NCBI RefSeq assembly: GCF_029227915.1
Contig: NC_079881.1
Span: 27,815,501-27,879,500 of the forward strand
From: Hydractinia symbiolongicarpus
Taxonomy: Eukaryota > Cnidaria > Hydrozoa > Anthoathecata > Hydractiniidae
Reading direction: 5' to 3'
Length of the DNA: 64,000 nucleotides
Part shown: positions 58,301 to 64,000 of the stretch, piece after piece
How positions within the stretch are numbered: position 1 is the stretch's first letter
How the letters are laid out: every line of letters starts with the position of its first letter
Position numbers and translations under genes: made by a program
The notes under the pieces: model-generated
Told to the model about the DNA's origin: nothing
Seen by the model: the letters and a program-made list of their open reading frames with translations, nothing else
Databases searched by the model: none

Positions 58301-61300
58301 TGAATAAAAGAACTTTAATCGCTGGCAAACAAAAACCCGCGATTTCCCGTAAATCCCGGCTTGGCCGGTATAGTCAAAAGTATACAAAGAAAGTACCCAG
58401 GGAGTAAACTCATTTCCCGAAGGATTTTTTAAATTATTTTTTCACCACTAAAACGCATGAGACTTGTAGTTTTCAAAAATGTTTTCATTTTTGATGAGAC
58501 GCTGAATAAAAGAAGTTTAATCGCCGGCAAACGAAAACCCGCGATTTCCCGTAAATCCCGGCTTGGCCCGTATAGTCAAAAGTATACAAAGAAAGTACCC
58601 AGGGAGTAAACTCATTTCCCGAACGATTTTTTAAAATATTTTTTCACCACTAAAACGCATGAGACTTGTAGTTTTCAAAAATGTTTTCATTTTTGATGAG
58701 ACGCTGAATAAAAGCAGTTTAATCGCCGGCAAACGAAAATCCGCGACTTCCCGTAAATCCCGGACTCGGCCCGTATAGTCAAAAGTATACAAAGAAAGTA
58801 CCCAGGGAGTAAACGCATTTCCCGAACGATTTTTTAGATTATTTTTTCACCACTAAAACGCATGAGACTTGTAGTTGTCAAAAATGTTTTCATTTTTAAT
58901 GAGACGCTTAATGAAAGAGGTTTAATCGCCGGAAAACGAAAACCCGCGATTTCCCGTAAATCCCGGGCTTGGCCCGTATAGTCAAAAGTATACAAAGAAA
59001 GTACCCAGGGAGTAAACTCATTTCCCGAACGATTTTTTAAATTATATTTTCACCACTAAAACGCATGAGACTTGTAGTTTTAAAAAATGTTTTCATTTTT
59101 GATGAGACGCTGAATAAAAGAAGTTTAATCGCCGGCAAACGAAAACCCGCGATTTCCCGTAAATCCCGGGCTTGGCACGTATAGTCGAATGTATACAAAG
59201 AAAGTACCCTGTGAGTAAAGCGATTTCCAGAACGATTTTTTAAATTATTTTTTCACCACTAAAGCCCATGAGACTTGTAGTTTTCAAAAATATTTTCATT
59301 TTTGATGAGACGCTGAATAAAAGCAGTTTAATTGCCGACAAACGAAAACCTGCGATTTCCCTAAATCCCGGACTCGGCCCGTATAGTCAAAAGTATACAA
59401 AGAAAGTACCCAGGGAGTAAACTCATTTCCAGATCGATTTTTTAAATTATTTTGTCACCACTAAAACGCATGAGACTTGTAGTTTTCAAAAATGTTTGTA
59501 TTTTTGATGAGACGCTGAATAAAAGAAGTTTAATCGCCGACAAACGAAAACCCGCGATTTCCCGTAAATCCCGGCTTGGCCCGTATAGTCAAAAGTATAC
59601 AAAGAAAGTACCCAGGGAGTAAACTCATTTCCAGAACGATTTTTTAAATTATTTTTTCACCTCTAAAACGCATGAGACTTGTAGTTTTCAAAAATGTTTT
59701 CATTTTTGATGAGACGCTGAATAAAAGCAGTTTAATCGCCGGCAAACGAAAATCCGCGATTACCCGTAAATCCCGGACTCGGCCCGTATAGTCAAAAGTA
59801 TACAAAGAAAGTACCCAGGGAGTAAACTCATTTCCTGAACGATTTTTTAAATTATTTTTTCACCACTAAAACGCAAAGACTTGTAGGTTTTAAAAATGTT
59901 TTCATTTTTGATGAGACGCTGAATAAAAGAATTTTAATCGCCGGCAAACGAAAACCCGCGATTTCCCGTAAATCCCAGCTTGGCCCGTATAGTCAAAAGT
60001 ATACAAAGAAAGTACCCAGGGAGTAAACTCATTTCCCGAACGATTTTTTAAATTATTTTTTCACCACTAAAACGCATGAGACTTGTAGTTTTCAAAAATG
60101 TTTTCATTTTTGATGAGACGCTGAATAAAAGAAGTTTAATCGCCGGCAAACGAAAACCCGCGATTTCCCGTAAATCCCGGGCTTGGCACGTATAGTCCAA
60201 TGTATACAAAGAAAGTACCCAGGTAGTAAACTCATTTCCCGAACGATTTTTTAATTTTTTTTTTCACCACTAAAACGCATGAGACTTGTAGTTTGCAAAA
60301 ATGTTTTCATTTTTGATGAGACGCTGAATAAAAGAACTTTAATCGCTGGCAAACAAAAACCCGCGATTTCCCGTAAATCCCGGCTTGGCCGGTATAGTCA
60401 AAAGTATACAAAGAAAGTACCCAGGGAGTAAACTCATTTCCCGAAGGATTTTTTAAATTATTTTTTCACCACTAAAACGCATGAGACTTGTAGTTTTCAA
60501 AAATGTTTTCATTTTTGATGAGACGCTGAATAAAAGAAGTTTAATCGCCGGCAAACGAAAACCCGCGATTTCCCGTAAATCCCGGCTTGGCCCGTATAGT
60601 CAAAAGTATACAAAGAAAGTACCCAGGGAGTAAACTCATTTCCCGAACGATTTTTTAAAATATTTTTTCACCACTAAAACGCATGAGACTTGTAGTTTTC
60701 AAAAATGTTTTCATTTTTGATGAGACGCTGAATAAAAGCAGTTTAATCGCCGGCAAACGAAAATCCGCGACTTCCCGTAAATCCCGGACTCGGCCCGTAT
60801 AGTCAAAAGTATACAAAGAAAGTACCCAGGGAGTAAACTCATTTCCAGATCGATTTTTTAAATTATTTTGTCACCACTAAAACGCATGAGACTTGTAGTT
60901 TTCAAAAATGTTTGTATTTTTGATGAGACGCTGAATAAAAGAAGTTTAATCGCCGACAAACGAAAACCCGCGATTTCCCGTAAATCCCGGCTTGGCCCGT
61001 ATAGTCAAAAGTATACAAAGAAAGTACCCAGGGAGTAAACTCATTTCCAGAACGATTTTTTAAATTATTTTTTCACCTCTAAAACGCATGAGACTTGTAG
61101 TTTTCAAAAATGTTTTCATTTTTGATGAGACGCTGAATAAAAGCAGTTTAATCGCCGGCAAACGAAAATCCGCGATTACCCGTAAATCCCGGACTCGGCC
61201 CGTATAGTCAAAAGTATACAAAGAAAGTACCCAGGGAGTAAACTCATTTCCTGAACGATTTTTTAAATTATTTTTTCACCACTAAAACGCAAAGACTTGT

Positions 61301-64000
61301 AGGTTTTAAAAATGTTTTCATTTTTGATGAGACGCTGAATAAAAGAATTTTAATCGCCGGCAAACGAAAACCCGCGATTTCCCGTAAATCCCAGCTTGGC
61401 CCGTATAGTCAAAAGTATACAAAGAAAGTACCCAGGGAGTAAACTCATTTCCCGAACGATTTTTTAAATTATTTTTTCACCACTAAAACGCATGAGACTT
61501 GTAGTTTTCAAAAATGTTTTCATTTTTGATGAGACGCTGAATAAAAGAAGTTTAATCGCCGGCAAACGAAAACCCGCGATTTCCCGTAAATCCCGGGCTT
61601 GGCACGTATAGTCCAATGTATACAAAGAAAGTACCCAGGTAGTAAACTCATTTCCCGAACGATTTTTTAATTTTTTTTTTCACCACTAAAACGCATGAGA
61701 CTTGTAGTTTGCAAAAATGTTTTCATTTTTGATGAGACGCTGAATAAAAGAACTTTAATCGCTGGCAAACAAAAACCCGCGATTTCCCGTAAATCCCGGC
61801 TTGGCCGGTATAGTCAAAAGTATACAAAGAAAGTACCCAGGGAGTAAACTCATTTCCCGAAGGATTTTTTAAATTATTTTTTCACCACTAAAACGCATGA
61901 GACTTGTAGTTTTCAAAAATGTTTTCATTTTTGATGAGACGCTGAATAAAAGAAGTTTAATCGCCGGCAAACGAAAACCCGCGATTTCCCGTAAATCCCG
62001 GCTTGGCCCGTATAGTCAAAAGTATACAAAGAAAGTACCCAGGGAGTAAACTCATTTCCCGAACGATTTTTTAAAATATTTTTTCACCACTAAAACGCAT
62101 GAGACTTGTAGTTTTCAAAAATGTTTTCATTTTTGATGAGACGCTGAATAAAAGCAGTTTAATCGCCGGCAAACGAAAATCCGCGACTTCCCGTAAATCC
62201 CGGACTCGGCCCGTATAGTCAAAAGTATACAAAGAAAGTACCCAGGGAGTAAACGCATTTCCCGAACGATTTTTTAGATTATTTTTTCACCACTAAAACG
62301 CATGAGACTTGTAGTTGTCAAAAATGTTTTCATTTTTAATGAGACGCTTAATGAAAGAGGTTTAATCGCCGGAAAACGAAAACCCGCGATTTCCCGTAAA
62401 TCCCGGGCTTGGCCCGTATAGTCAAAAGTATACAAAGAAAGTACCCAGGGAGTAAACTCATTTCCCGAACGATTTTTTAAATTATATTTTCACCACTAAA
62501 ACGCATGAGACTTGTAGTTTTAAAAAATGTTTTCATTTTTGATGAGACGCTGAATAAAAGAAGTTTAATCGCCGGCAAACGAAAACCCGCGATTTCCCGT
62601 AAATCCCGGGCTTGGCACGTATAGTCGAATGTATACAAAGAAAGTACCCTGTGAGTAAAGCGATTTCCAGAACGATTTTTTAAATTATTTTTTCACCACT
62701 AAAGCCCATGAGACTTGTAGTTTTCAAAAATATTTTCATTTTTGATGAGACGCTGAATAAAAGCAGTTTAATTGCCGACAAACGAAAACCTGCGATTTCC
62801 CTAAATCCCGGACTCGGCCCGTATAGTCAAAAGTATACAAAGAAAGTACCCAGGGAGTAAACTCATTTCCAGATCGATTTTTTAAATTATTTTGTCACCA
62901 CTAAAACGCATGAGACTTGTAGTTTTCAAAAATGTTTGTATTTTTGATGAGACGCTGAATAAAAGAAGTTTAATCGCCGACAAACGAAAACCCGCGATTT
63001 CCCGTAAATCCCGGCTTGGCCCGTATAGTCAAAAGTATACAAAGAAAGTACCCAGGGAGTAAACTCATTTCCAGAACGATTTTTTAAATTATTTTTTCAC
63101 CTCTAAAACGCATGAGACTTGTAGTTTTCAAAAATGTTTTCATTTTTGATGAGACGCTGAATAAAAGCAGTTTAATCGCCGGCAAACGAAAATCCGCGAT
63201 TACCCGTAAATCCCGGACTCGGCCCGTATAGTCAAAAGTATACAAAGAAAGTACCCAGGGAGTAAACTCATTTCCTGAACGATTTTTTAAATTATTTTTT
63301 CACCACTAAAACGCAAAGACTTGTAGGTTTTAAAAATGTTTTCATTTTTGATGAGACGCTGAATAAAAGAATTTTAATCGCCGGCAAACGAAAACCCGCG
63401 ATTTCCCGTAAATCCCAGCTTGGCCCGTATAGTCAAAAGTATACAAAGAAAGTACCCAGGGAGTAAACTCATTTCCCGAACGATTTTTTAAATTATTTTT
63501 TCACCACTAAAACGCATGAGACTTGTAGTTTTCAAAAATGTTTTCATTTTTGATGAGACGCTGAATAAAAGAAGTTTAATCGCCGGCAAACGAAAACCCG
63601 CGATTTCCCGTAAATCCCGGGCTTGGCACGTATAGTCCAATGTATACAAAGAAAGTACCCAGGTAGTAAACTCATTTCCCGAACGATTTTTTAATTTTTT
63701 TTTTCACCACTAAAACGCATGAGACTTGTAGTTTGCAAAAATGTTTTCATTTTTGATGAGACGCTGAATAAAAGAACTTTAATCGCTGGCAAACAAAAAC
63801 CCGCGATTTCCCGTAAATCCCGGCTTGGCCGGTATAGTCAAAAGTATACAAAGAAAGTACCCAGGGAGTAAACTCATTTCCCGAAGGGTTTTTTAAATTA
63901 TTTTTTCACCACTAAAACGCATGAGACTTGTAGTTTTCAAAAATGTTTTCATTTTTGATGAGACGCTGAATAAAAGAAGTTTAATCGCCGGCAAACAAAA
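55371..64000 (-). repeat. Higher-order repeat, period 3,440 bp (17 units)
   Basis: The AAACGCATTTCCCGAACG unit with TTTTTAGATT recurs at 55371, 58811 and 62251, exactly 3,440 bp apart. The CCAGATCGATT unit recurs at about 55,990, 57,410, 59,430, 60,848 and 62,870. That gives alternating 7-unit and 10-unit sub-blocks (about 1,420 and 2,020 bp) inside the 17-unit period. The third copy is cut off by the window end. Confidence 0.88.

Larger units (their letters stand above)
53256..64000 (-). repeat. Subtelomeric satellite array, contig 2 right arm (minus polarity)
   Basis: About 53 units of the same 202-203-bp satellite, now read on the minus strand (GTATACAAAGAAAGTACCC, CGCCGGCAAACGAAAAC). Up to 57398 it mirrors the left arm base for base at the markers checked. 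Further out it consists of HOR copies. The class B marker of contig 1 (ATTTCTGCAC on this strand) is absent. The array runs off the window. No gene is seen. Confidence 0.96.

Overview
The window holds almost no single-copy DNA. It is a eukaryotic chromosome-end region made of a subtelomeric satellite with a unit of about 203 bp, a 5.7 kb telomere of TTAGGG repeats, a 500-base assembly gap, and two copies of one non-LTR (LINE) retrotransposon at the centre of a large inverted repeat. TTAGGG telomeres, AT-rich coding DNA, the standard code and a CR1/L2-type LINE whose ORF1 carries an SGNH esterase fit an invertebrate animal. The ORF2 motif style reminds me of cnidarian elements, but this is only an impression.

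Layout. (1) 1-28679: satellite in 'plus' polarity, a mosaic of two unit classes arranged in higher-order repeats (HORs), including a tandem 3,448-bp duplication. (2) 28680-34352: (TTAGGG)n with the G-rich strand running rightward, so this should be the right-hand end of a chromosome. (3) 34353-34852: 500 N. The telomere next to the gap suggests a scaffolding join rather than a natural interstitial array. (4) 34853-44194: second contig, the same satellite family in plus polarity but a different subset of units. (5) 44195-48355: a 5'-truncated retrotransposon on the minus strand. (6) 48356-48505: 150 bp of satellite in minus polarity. (7) 48506-53255: a longer, apparently 5'-complete copy of the same element on the plus strand. 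(8) 53256-64000: satellite in minus polarity, with a 17-unit HOR of 3,440 bp.

Parts 4-8 form a palindrome. Positions i and j pair where i+j=97450, from 40052/57398 inward to 48355/49095. The arms are 8,304 bp and the spacer is 739 bp. Both satellite arms point toward the centre, as two chromosome ends would if fused end to end without TTAGGG.

The retrotransposon encodes ORF1 (coiled coil, then an SGNH/GDSL-type hydrolase) and ORF2 (AP-like endonuclease, reverse transcriptase, Cys-rich tail). ORF2 is in the -1 frame relative to ORF1 and has no in-frame ATG near its start. The overlap begins exactly at a correctly phased T_TTT_TTA heptamer, so ORF2 could be made by -1 ribosomal frameshifting. 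ORF1 of the longer copy has one in-frame TAA near its start. No tRNA, rRNA, CRISPR or host gene was seen. The many short ORFs inside the satellite are treated as by-products of the repeat.
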